Shown here one piece after another: positions 46,578 to 57,885 of a stretch of DNA of 64,000 nucleotides; positions within the stretch are counted from its first letter, which is position 1, and every line of letters begins with the position of its first letter. Made by a program: the position numbers and the translations under genes. The stretch is taken from the NCBI RefSeq assembly GCF_002999335.1, contig NW_020312081.1:248001-312000 (forward strand), read 5' to 3'. Under the pieces are notes generated by a model. That model searched no databases, was not told where the DNA came from, and saw nothing but the letters and a program-made list of their open reading frames with translations. This DNA comes from Cyclospora cayetanensis. Lineage: Eukaryota > Apicomplexa > Conoidasida > Eucoccidiorida > Eimeriidae.

Positions 46578-49453
46578 TTAAATAAGGTCAAGGTCTCCCT
46601 TTGCCCCCTCAGATTCTGTCTCGCTGCCTGAGGCTTCTGCTGTTTCTGCCGCATCGGCGGCTGCTCTGTTTTCACTCGTGAAAAGTGCGCCACCTCGTCC
46701 TTGGCCAGTGACAAGCTGAGCTCTTGCAGCAGCAGATGCCCGTGCGCTTTGCTGTTGCAACTCTTCAAAGGTGCTGCTGATGGCACCCACGCCGTTATCA
46801 AGCATCAAAGTAAACGTCATCCCAGAAGAGGCCTTGGGAACTCGCAGGAGGCTCTCCTGTGCACCGACTGCCGATTCCGTTAGAGTCTCAAGGGCCTTGG
46901 GAGAGGCTCCTCCATCTGGCGTCTGGGAGCGTTCAGATACATCGAGTGCCATTGGAGTTGCTGCTGCGTTGAGGCTGTTGCTAGACTGGGTAGGGAGATC
47001 CCACTCTACCGCTATTGGTAGCAAGGGGGGCAATGAGGAGGCATCTGAGGCGGCGGAGTGACTTGATGCCATAGGGCGCACTGGAATGACCTTTATGTGG
47101 CGAGCCTTCTGCACGACATGGCAAACATGAAGGCTATTGTCGGCAGGAATACGAGAGGCTACATGGACTCGCAGAAACAGAGAAGGGAGGGGAGGGGGGG
47201 AAGAGGGGAGAGACACGAACAGACATAACGAGAGAAAACGATAGTGACAAGATGCTCCCGCCTCTTAGTAGAGCGTATCATAGGTTGGACCGGTGGTCCA
47301 CGGAGAGAAAAACATCAGTACGTAGAAGGTCTCAAAGCTGATCTCCTACTTAAATAGCAGTAGAAGGGAGAGAGGCAAGCGATCGAGAGGAGTGATGCGA
47401 TAAGCTGCGAGGCAAGGACTTAGGGCTGGGGAGAAGCGCAAGCAAAGGGGATAAGTGCCAAGCTTGAGACCGACCTTAACAGTGGTGCAGACTGCACGAA
47501 TTTCAGGGAGGAGCATTAGGTCGTATAGCTTTGTACAGCTGAAAACTGTCTGAGATAGCTCCTTTCCAAACCTAGAAGGAGGTGAATGCACGTAAAAGCA
47601 GCAACTAATGCACATGTGAATAATCCGAGATGATGCAGGAAACGAATTAGAACACGCAGAATGACTCAGAACAGACGCACATAGATAGCGACGCACAAAT
47701 TTCGGATGGCCACGTGTGTGAAGAAGGAATCTGCAAAAGCCAAATGCAAGGGTGTCTTATGGGAGTTGTAGGGAGTACGGCTTCCCAGCTGCTTGCTACC
47801 GAGGTGGCAATGAAGAAGGTCGCAACAAGCCTTGCCTTAATTTAATTTTCCGTTTTAGCGTCGAGAGTGTCAGACCTCCCGGGTTTGCCTTGAGGAGCTC
47901 CAAAATGCAATGCTGGAGTTCTCCGACGCTGCTAATGTGGTTCTTGCTGCTGCTCCTCTCAGGCAGTCTCTGAAGATACCGAAAAAGGAAGAGGAGCCAC
48001 AAGCCTGCGGTTTTTGTACGGCCATCCAAAAAAGCGTTCTTTTTTTATGGATAACTGAAATGACCTTACCAGGAAGGCGTTGACAACCTTCTTGCACTGG
48101 TTGACGGGTTTCAAGATGTTATCCTCGTAGGCGAGAACCTTTCTCTTTGAGATTGCTAGCTGTACAATGTGACAGAGTTGCCCCAGGCTGTAGCCTCTGA
48201 GAAAGGCAAAGTTCCGGCTCTGAAGGAACCGAGCCATGCCGTACCTGAGGCCCCACAAGACAACCCTGCAGACGTTACAGTCCACGTAAACCACATACCG
48301 TATGATCTAAGCATACTCCTGCGTGCCAGCCAGAGAGCCCCCCATCAGCTCGCAACAGTTTTGCGATCTATCAGTACAGTTAAAGCAATAGACTGGACTG
48401 TCGAGAAGCACAGGCTAGACCTTACGGCTTCAAGTTCACAGCGGCTTAAGGGATGCTCTGGGGTAAGGAAGAACAGAAGGTGCGCACCTGCCCCCTCCTA
48501 TTTCAAGTCTGCTGCAGTCAGACATGGATAGAGCCTCTACGAATTGCATGAAGCTGTTCCAGAGCTCTTCAGGATAAGGGTCTACAGGGTTGTTCGCGTC
48601 TACCCAACCAGGGTGGCCTTGGGGAGGATGTAGAAGATAAACTACTTCCTCTCCTGGTGCCCCTTGGCACTCCACACGGCAAGTATCTGTCATTTGCTTG
48701 TAGTATTCTAGCTGAGGAGACATCGCAGCGCCTCGCATCAGACCCATAACAGCATAGAGGGTTGCGATGTGGACTGTGCACAGGGATGCGATGCTAGCCA
48801 TTTCTCGCTTTTTTCAAAGATGAACAAAACTCGTTATCCCAAGTCATGGACGTCCAAGTATACAACAGTAAATCCTAAAAGTACTGCACATCACGAAAAT
48901 GCATACATATATACAGCCATAAGTACTTATTTCATATTTGTCACTTCAGAAACCACCCAGAACCTCTTCCGACATTTCTTTCTTTTGCTGTTAGTTTCGT
49001 ATGGTCTCAGTGCATCAATCCTGTGTGGTCTACGCAAAATGATGCAACATCAGCGGTGCCCAATTACATATCTACAGGTGTTCAGAAGCAGGCACATGGC
49101 TAATTCGAAAACAGGATGCCCAGTTCACTCGCGCTAGCGTCTGGTGATCTGGTTGCCCGACTGTAGTTGCTCTTCAGCAGAGCTGCTGCCCCTCAGCAAG
49201 CTATCTAATTTATTTGGTGCGCAGTAGTGTTTGTGGTGTATGTCCCCACAAAGTTCGTGGTAATATGGTGAGAGCAGCCTGTCTCCAGTAGTCTTCCTTT
49301 CAGGTTGAAGGCGGATGGCAGAATCTGGTCAGCGTACAGGCTCTGTAAGGCCAGTAGCAGAGAAGCGCTTTCCCCAGCAGCCCATACAGGGGACTGTTGA
49401 GCTGTAGATACATCCCAGAGTTGCACACAATTCAGACGAAGCCGGAGATCCAT
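46578..49453 (-). CDS. LOTUS (OST-HTH) domain protein with OST-HTH-associated region, six exons
   Basis: Probable RNA-binding regulator; LOTUS domains bind RNA G-quadruplexes or helicases in other eukaryotes. Exons: 49453-49250, 48711-48488, 48265-48070, 47969-47836, 47571-47471 (or 47475), 47167 (or 47158)-46578; about 482 aa. The first three exons form a conserved-looking region (ALQSLYADQILPSAFNLKGR; GRYGMARFL-like; GYSLGQLCHIVQLAISKRKV) that I read as an OST-HTH-associated (OHA) domain. Residues about 218-275 are LOTUS: ELLKANPGGLTLSTLKRKI joined to FGKELSQTVFSCTKLYDLML. The intron splitting LOTUS uses a GC donor (AAG|GCAAGG). The C-terminal 200 residues are disordered and Ser/Ala/Glu-rich. 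The exon 5-6 junction is the least certain. The start ATG lies only 80 bases after the stop of the next gene upstream on the same strand. Confidence 0.75.
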
Positions 49454-49533
49454 CTCACTTGTAGGTGATATACCAATACAATAGCTAGAGAAAAGAAATA
49501 TATGGCAAGCATCGGCAGATTACAATTTCCCGA

Positions 49534-51541
49534 CTATATTTGATTTAAGTTTGGTTCGTTTCTGCGGAATGTAAAAGGATCTATCTTACGGATCAGCTGC
49601 TGCCAGAACGCAGAGGCATCGACCTTGCTGGGACTGCTGCAGCTGCTGTTAAGAAAGGGGCGGAGAGGGAGGTGCAGCGGCGCTGTGGCGTGCAGCTGCT
49701 CTCGAACAGGCTTGGTGGTCATAATGTCTGTCAACAGCTGACGTTGCTGGGGAGTTACGTTCTTTGAGAGCTGATGCAGCGTGCGGACTATTCGATCGTA
49801 CTGAAGCTGCTCATTTTGTCTCATTCTCTGCTGATCTGTCTGTACTTCCTGCTCCGGCGGGCTTGCCTCTGGCAGTGACATCTCCACTGCACTGCTGTTT
49901 ACAAGCGACTGCGGCTCCTGCTTAATTCCTGGCTCATGGAGGTCGCTAGGCCCCACTGTGGCTTCAATGAGCTCCTCTATTCGCCATCTCAGCTTATCAC
50001 TCTCCACCTGTTTTTGCACCTCACGGAAGTGCTGATGCTGCTTCTGCAGCAGTGAAAGCAGTGGACGATGAGGTGTTTGTTCTTGGTTGCAGTGCAAGGC
50101 GTTTTTTGCAACACATTGCGATTCATTCTGGCCTTGAAAGCCACCCTCTTCAAAGATATTGGAACAAGCTCCTTCAGGTGCCTCTGTCACCACAAGCTCC
50201 GTAGTAAGCGCTGTCGTTTGGCCGCGTTCCTGGTTCGTCAGCAGCGTTTGCTGCACTGGCTTCGCAGCCTCTGACGGCAGATGATTAAGAGAGAGGAATT
50301 GAAGACCCTCAGACAGCATCTGGCCATATACCGCTTGCTGCTGCTGAATCAGCAACAGCTGTTGGTGCACCAGCTTGTCGTGCAGTTGCTGTGGTTGTTG
50401 TTGTTTCTGCTGCTGCCGCTCCGCAGGCGCAGCCGCGAGAGCCGCTTTTGGGGATGTTAACCCTGTCGTGTCAGACGCGCTTTCAGGTCCAAGCAGATGG
50501 AGGCGCACTTCTTCCGAAGGCTGCGGAGAGCACCTGCTAGAAGGTTCTGCCATCGTGCACACACTGCGGATGCTGTTGCTACTACTGCTGCTGGTGGAAG
50601 CTCTGGCACTTTTGCTACTGGTAAAGCTGCTGCTTGAGCTGCTCAATCCGCTGGAGGTGGTAAAACTGCTGCTGTTGCTGCTTAAAAAGCTGTCTGGAGG
50701 ACCGGAACAGCTGCTGCTGATGCTACTGTAGGTGGTAGAGGCCTCTTCGGCGGGTGTACTGTCTTTGAAACCTTCAGTCGAGGAGCTTCCTCTTTGTGCA
50801 GCCTCCACCATATCTCGAACGAGCTGTTGCCAGTCTGAGTAGCAGTACACACCTCATAAGCAGTGATCACTCAAAGACAACTCCTGATATGTGGTTATAC
50901 AAGAGCCAAATAGCTCTACCTGTAAACAGACCCAGATGTAAGCATAAAAAGCGTTGCATACATATATATATACAGATCCACGCACGTAAAAATAATAATC
51001 GGCGTGAAGACTTTTACTGGGGGATCACCCAGCAAAGCTCATACTGGCGCATTAGGGGGTTTGGAAGAAAATGATGGGGGCTCGCAGGAAACTCAGCACG
51101 CGTGCGGACAACAGTGTTTGCGCACACGAACAATGAAGTATCCAGAAGGGGCAGACAGGCAAGCACACAGATACGTAGTCATATAAACGACAGAGAAGGA
51201 ACAAAGGGAAAAAATATACAAGAAAATAGGTGGAAGCATCTTAGTTAAGGGTTGTAGGGAAACCTCATCCAGAGAAAATGAAGCAAACGAGTAGAGCTGT
51301 GCAGACAAAGATGGAGTCTGAGAATTAGAAATTCCATGTGACTCTAGGGCAAAACAGGTGTACCCAATTCTGCATCCTCATGGGGTGATACGTGCGGACG
51401 CCCGAATTTCAGCACGGTGGAGGCCATCCAGGGGCTCCAGCCTTTGGCATCTTCTGTATCCTTCTCTGCTGTACGGGAGCCTAAAGTTTCTTCCATGGGT
51501 CCTTGGAAACTCTGCTCCCAATCTTGGTTTGGAAAAGGCAT
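49534..51541 (-). CDS. Gln/Ser-rich protein of unknown function, two exons
   Basis: Exons 51541-51364 and 50834-49534 join with codon phase kept (GAATTG|GTACAC donor; CTACTCAG acceptor), about 492 aa. Not recognised. The N-terminal exon is acidic and Trp-containing (MPFPNQDWEQSFQGPMEE). A long Ser/Thr tract follows, then Gln-rich helical segments (HQQLLLIQQQQAVYGQML; LLQKQHQHFREVQKQVESDK) likely to form coiled coil. The conserved-looking C terminus runs from about RTLHQLSKNVTPQQRQLLTD to IRKIDPFTFRRNEPNLNQI. No membrane span. It could be a scaffold or transcription-related protein; no function is claimed. If the first exon is wrong, ATG 50811 would be the start. Confidence 0.65.
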
Positions 51542-53989
51542 CTCTCCTTTGCCTGCAGCACGAACCCGAAGCAGGGAAAGAAGTTTCTTGGGAGCAGTAG
51601 CGGCAGCGGTTTTTCGTTGACAGTTGGGGCCAAAAAGGAAAGGAAACAGACCAAATTGAGTGTCAGATACTCATGGCTGTATCGCCGTTGATTAATATCT
51701 TTTACAGAAGCGTGCGTAGTCTGGTTGAGACAAGGAAACAGAGGGGTGCAAGTAGGAGGGCTCCATGATGAGGTGATTTCAGGCAATAAGCCCCGCCTCA
51801 CGTGTATATGGGCTTCACATGAGACTTTTGTTTGTCTTTAGCTCAAAGTAATGCGTGCGTATGGCGGGGACGAGGTGCGGGGGAAGCTGACGCTGCCACG
51901 GGGTATATAAGTGTATTCACAGCACCTTCGGGAGCAATGAACCTGAGGGGCAAGGATATCTGGAGATCAAAGCAAAACAAACAGCAGACAGACCAAGCTA
52001 CAGTCTAGCGCGTATCTGCATCTTGTATTGGGGGACCTGAAGGACAGTGTTTTGCTTATGTGCCAAGAGGTGTGTGTGGCTTGGGAGAAAAGGGGCACTC
52101 GATTCTCGGAAGGTGTGTTGATGCGTTCAGTAAGCACTTACTACAATTAATAATACAATCAAATAACCAATCTGAGGAAGGAATGCTGACCTTCATCCCC
52201 TTTGCAGAAGCATTCCGCATCGAGCTGTAGTGGTCCAGTGGTGTGGCACGTGGCAGCACAACGCACGCCTCTGGCCGTGCGCACACACACGTTGCACGGG
52301 CATTCAGCACTCAGAAATGAGTACTTAAACATATTTCCCCAAGCAACTATGACGAAGATGCCATCCTTTTTGCCATCGGAAGGCGTGTCTTCGCCTCGAT
52401 TTACAGACTGCGAGGTCACTCCGCAGCATCCGAAAGCGGATATTCCCTGCGAGGAACTGCACTGCTACAGCACAGACACACTAGAATTTGCCTTGTATTT
52501 ATGAATAATTTATGCTTTGATGGTAAAGAACTCAAAGCGGTGGCTCACGGTGATCCAGCTAAGCTGCAAAGTATGAGCACTCGACTCGCTGGCACACAGG
52601 AGAGCCTCTGGTGGCGTTCGTTGCGAATGCTTTAGTGAAACAGTGGCATCCATCCAGTATTTGTACAGCTTTGAATCTGTTATTCGCTATGCTGGAGCGT
52701 GTGATGAAGTGTAAGACGGGGTAGCAGTGGTTCATGGTGGCTCTAGCTTATGCACCAGGCCACGCAGCCGACCAGGCGGTCGAAAGTGCGATCTCCATGC
52801 TTCTGGGGAAATTTAAATGGGCTTCGAGTACAAAAAGTGATCTTTCAGTTGATGCAAGTCTTCTGACAGTTGATGTTCTATGCATTCAATGCTTTCTCTT
52901 TCAGCCCATGCGCGCCTTTACTCTGATTGCTTGAGGCCCACGGACACCCTATCAGTAGGCACTATCAGTTTGTGAATCGGCGAAACTCCAGGAATAGAAA
53001 GCCCCCCCGTCAGTTTGGATGTACGAATTTTCTCGTGGTAACGCTGCAGCAGAGAAGACGAAGCGCCTTCCCGCGTTCGTGTTTACTAGGAATGTCAAGT
53101 CGGACACGACACCCCACAAGAACAACAAAATAAACAGCCTTGAAGGCTTTCGCTTGTCTTAAGTTCAGAGTCCATCGCACCAAACCACAGCTCTTGGCAA
53201 GAGAAGTAGCAGGCTTGTGTGCCGCGCACCACATTGGCGCATTCCAGATTACCCCTTGGGGCTATTCAAGTCAATGGGCGGAAACAGGTACAACAGAGAC
53301 AAGCGTTTACCATAAAGCTTTGCCTCTCACACATTAACCGAAACTCTAAATTTCAATTAGATGGCGTCTGCTGCGAGGAAATGGAGCACCCCTTTGCTCA
53401 TAGAATCTAAATACAGTACAATGAATACTTCTAGGGTCTAAGGTACCTGGCTTCACACATGAAATTGTACGGCACCGTTTTTCCTCCACAGCTGTGAGCT
53501 CTAGACCCTAAAGAAGCTGGGTAAAAGGCATGTGATTAGTGAGTCAAAAGGATCTAGGATTTCGGGGATGCAATTTAGTAAACAGCGTGACCCAAGGGCT
53601 GATTGTTTGGAAAGTGACAGAAAGCTTCGATGTTGTTCTGCTTATGCACATGATGCACATGGGGAAGCAACCATCCTTCAAATGTCAAGTCCGTCTCGCT
53701 GCAGCACAAAACAGACAATCTAAACTTCTGACTCAACCATGGCACCTAGAACTCTAACAGATAGGCACACATAGGCAACTCATCAAGGGGTGTCTCTTAT
53801 CAAGGCTTTTGTGGAAATCAGAGCCTACCGACGATCCTGTAGTGCATAATAGCGACTCATCCGGACGAATTCGATGCGAGTTCTTCTGGCCCTTCAATCA
53901 TACCGCAAGTACTAAACCCTTAACAGATAACAACTTTCCCCACGCTGAATGCCGAAGCGATTCGAGAGCCAGAACAGCAGCGTTTGGAC
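51542..53989. other. Gene-poor stretch
   Basis: No gene supported. Short ORFs at 52202-52504 (+), 52734-52934 (+) and 53234-53010 (-) have no recognised domain. Base composition resembles the retroelement region, so old repeats are possible. Confidence 0.3.
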
Positions 53990-56102
53990 TTACTTCATCT
54001 TGTTCCACTGCCAATACGCGCAGTGTGCCATTCGGATTCCAAGGCCTCGCGTGATCTTTTCATGCAAGCGCACTGCGAAGCAGGCACGCAGCAAACCGCC
54101 AATTGTACATTTCAATCTTAATCTTAGGGTGGCATGGGTTCTACAGCGAAACTGGCTAAATGCTGTGCAAACGATCCAAAAAACATCTCAACCAGCCAGT
54201 TCAACAGAGCATCACGTGTTGGCTGGGCAAACTCAAACCTAAAGCCTAAGCTTCATATTATACCCGTTGCTGTTTTGCTATTTGTGTGCACGTAGAACCG
54301 ATCTGCTCCGTCGCAGCTCCAAGCCAGCTTGCGATCGCGTTCCAGAATATCGAAACAAAGGATGCCCCTGAACGAAATCTCAAGCACCCTTTTTTGCGCC
54401 CTAACTAAACCTTGACTCGAAATGCTGCAGACGACAAAGCTCGAAAGCCAGAGTCCTTTACCCTCAGGCTTTGTGCAGACAACCAGGATATGCAGAGACG
54501 CACCGCATTGCGTAAGCCTGGTGAGCGATTCGCAGCTTGGATAGAATGGCACTAAACTGCAAATCACAAACGTTTCACCCCAAACGCTAAACCTTTACCC
54601 TCAATGTCGAAGCTCACGGCCAGAACTCAGCGCTCAAGTCGAAAAAAGCAAACACTCTCCGTAAAATCAAGAACCTAGTCCAAAGTTGCAAAGCCAAGAT
54701 CCTACCTTCTGCACAAAGACAGTCGGCGGCCTCGGTGTATGCGTCAACTCCACGCGCTGCAGCTGCCGTAGAGCCCGCCGAGTTTCCACTGCAAGCGAAC
54801 AGTCTCAAAGAGTGCGGTGATCTTCAGCTCAAGGCTGATACGTCGATACACCTAGCGCTCAAAGTGGGAGAACAAAGGAAGGCCTTTCCAAGCGAATGAC
54901 AGAGACACACCAAGTTCCCAACCAAGCCCTTCGTCCTAGCAGCCTTACCGTCAAGGTGCTCGTACGAATGGCGGCTGAGAGTACGCAGTGCCAGACGGCA
55001 GAGAAGAAGTTGCCTGAACACAGTCGAACCCCAGAACTAAACCCCTAAACTATCACCACCATCACCCACACATATTTCACTCCTACCCTCTCGAAATTTC
55101 GCAGTCTTTGAACTCCTCCACTTTCAAATTCTTCGGCCCTGCTAAATGAGTATCTGTCTATACACGCTTCACCGCAAGCCACACCTGTGGAGTCGAGCAT
55201 TTGACGGAAATATCCAGAAGGCCTCCTGCTGCTCAGCAGCAAAGGCAGCAACCCTGCATCGCCAGCAACAGGCAAGGCAAAGAATGCAAAACGCATACCT
55301 GCACACATCGCAAGCGCGCCACATGCCCATGCCCAGCCTTCCGTCGAGCGCGCGTGCCAGAAACCCAAGGAACTAACCTCTCAACACAGGAGAGCAGCAA
55401 AGTCATCCAGCGTTCCTGCTGGAAGCACTGGGGGTGATGGTACAGCAGAAGTGCTGCTTCAGCGGCTGAGCCAAGAGCCAACGCCTCCACCCGTCCCAGC
55501 TCCCGCTGCTGCAGCTGCCCTTCAAGCAACTGCTGCAAGCGCTCCTGCAGCGGCTGCAACACAGATTCGACCTGAACGTCCAGCTGCGCGCACGCCAGCA
55601 GCAGCCGCGCAGCAGTGGCTAAGGGCAGCAGCGGCTGCTGCTGCTGCAGCACAAACTCCGCCGTTGTAACGAGGGCAGCCGACGGCATACGCTGCTGGGC
55701 AAACGCCTCAACGACGGAGCACAGATCCCGTCCACTCCAAAGAGAGGCAACTGCACGCAACACCCCAAAGCTACGCTCCACAGCCTAGCAGCAAGCGGCT
55801 TCATCCGGATGCCTCTCCTTGGACAGCCAACCCCAGCGCACTGTCTGTACAGAGCCTCAGGCTCAAGTCAGCCTACCTCGAGAGGGCCCTGTTTGCGCAA
55901 CTGCGATTTCCGCGTCTCGAAAGAAGTCGAAATGCAAAAACGCCAGGCTGCGCACAGCTCTGCTTAGGCCTGAATGCAAACCAGAAGCCCTTACTAAAGA
56001 AGCATGGCGTCTCGACCCTCATATACACACATATATATATATAGTATAAATGTACACATAATATGCATATATGTATAGAGTAGACATACATAAATATATA
56101 GT

Positions 56103-56154
<52 letters not shown>

Positions 56155-57161
56155 CAGACATATGTATAGAGCAGACACATATACATGGTAGGCATATATA
56201 TGTATGTATATCCCCAGTCCTAGACCGCTGCCGCAAAGTCGTGTTCACGTAAAAGAAGCGGCACAGGTCCAAACGGAAGAGCTTCCAGCGCCAGGAAGCA
56301 ACTACACCAGAAAAGGTAAAAACAGCACATTCTTACGAGGGAGTTGTTGCAACAGAGATTCAGGAGATTCTGCCACGGCGGTTCGGGCAATGTTCAGCAA
56401 GCCGCTGACTACGGAAAACTCGCGCATGCCCGCAGCAAAACATCCCTGCACCACAATCTTTCGCATCGGCGTCAAAATCCTGAATCCTTAGACAAGCTTC
56501 TAGCAAGATAGAGGGGCAGACAGAGAGGGGTCACTCTCAATCGGGATAGGCAGACTCGAGCACGCCATGGCACGTGGCTTTTAGAGTCATTCCTCACTTC
56601 AAGGAGAAGAGCAACGTGATCTAGCTGCAGCGGTGCATCGTCTTTACCCAGATCGCGCTGCTGCTGCTGCTTCACGCAGCGATTCCACAGAGCACGCAGA
56701 GGACTCCAATCGGCAGCTGCTGCTTCAGACGCCGTTGCTGCCGCAGCAGACTTCAGCAGCTGCAGAGGCACTGTGGCAGCCAGCTGACGAGAAGCTGCAG
56801 CAACAGTATACAGCTTGGCATCTTCATTGGGTGCAGAAGGAGCAGCCCAGGCAGCTGGTTCCGTTGCTGCATGTGGACCCACTTCCGCAGCTGTCGCCGT
56901 CTGACTTTTTGGTGGTGCTCTGGCTGCATGCAGCGCACGCCGTGAAACGCCTCCTGCTGCTCCCGTTCTTACTGCATCCACTTCTCCAGCTATTGTAACC
57001 GCTGAACGCAGCTGCCAGCATTGGCAGCTTACGCAGCAGGCACCTATGCCCGCCGCCGATGACAAAAATTTCCTTGCCCCCACACCGCTGTGCTTTACTG
57101 CTCCTGCTGCTGTGCCGCAGCGCAGGGCAGCGCCTACGAGGCAGCGCCGACTCCACTGCAT
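53990..57161 (-). CDS. RAP-domain protein, 11 exons, probably organellar
   Basis: RAP proteins of Apicomplexa bind RNA, many of them mitochondrial rRNA fragments (family knowledge). Exons: 57161-56598, 56445-56337, 55969-55877, 55750-55378, 55228-55185, 55141-55087, 55013-54949, 54788-54706, 54556-54504, 54367-54264, 54072-53990; every junction keeps phase, 541 aa. The N terminus (MQWSRRCLVGAALRCG) is basic and acid-free, suiting a mitochondrial presequence. The middle is helical repeat-like (DLCSVVEAFAQQRMPSAALV). The C-terminal 79 residues form the RAP domain: ILSKLRIAHQAY, CFDILERDRKLAWSCDG, then GIRMAHCAYWQWNKMK, equivalent to the usual VDI...EVDG...PYWEWNKL. The TAA stop overlaps a GTAAGT donor-like sequence, so a further exon is possible. 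Introns carry telomere-like TTTAGGG variants and a TA microsatellite. Confidence 0.85.
56028..56215. repeat. TA-rich microsatellite in a RAP-gene intron
   Basis: A run of about 45 bases of alternating TA (about 56107-56152) within a longer ATATAC/TATGTA array. It lies between exons 56445-56337 and 55969-55877. Confidence 0.85.
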
Positions 57162-57885
57162 TTTGTGTATGCTCCACGTGTCGTGAGTGCTGCTGCTGCT
57201 CGCGCTGCAGTTCTGTGCACCATATTGCGGCCGCTAGAAAAAGTCAGCCTGCTGAAGCCTTTGCAGTGTATTCGGGCTTCAGCGCAAAGATGCGAGAGTA
57301 GTCAGCGTTTCTCTGGTGCAACACACCTGCGCTCCGGGCACAAAGCTCAGAGCCCTCCACTAGTGTTGCTCCTTCCGTTTTAAGAGGTTCTGTCCTCGGG
57401 ATAACAGCAAATACCCATCTTCGCTTAAAAATACACTTAGAACATCCAAAACGCTAACCCTTTTTATGGGGACAGTAGTCACTGCTACCCCTTTTACAGC
57501 TGTGGCTGCTGCTGCATGCGGCAGCGCAGACTACCGCATGCGCTGGTCGCATCCCCAAAAATAAAACGCCGACATGAAACCCTTGCAAACCCCATATCTA
57601 AACCACAAATTCTTCGTGCGACATTATCCATCCGTTGCTTCTGTTGTAGCTGCTTTGGTGCTAGGTCCGCACCAAAAAAAAATTGGGTTGTTCAACAACT
57701 CCCGAGACCCCCTAGCCTGTACATGAGCTTCCTCCTATGTTGACGGCCTCTCCATCTAATTCTGTGTCTATATATGTTCCCAGTGTATTCTATAGGCTCT
57801 CTATCCTTCGAGATGCGCACAATTTGAAGCTTCACACAAAGGATTCAGGTTGTACCATTAGACGTTGGAGTTGGGGTAATAGACA
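57162..57885. promoter_or_regulatory. Divergent promoter region between the RAP and DNAAF1-like genes
   Basis: The two genes are transcribed away from each other with 724 bases between start codons, so the promoters share this space. It holds a CTG cluster (57189-57205), telomere-like heptamers near 57447 and 57577-57605, and no open frame with a domain. No TATA box or known motif was identified. Confidence 0.5.
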
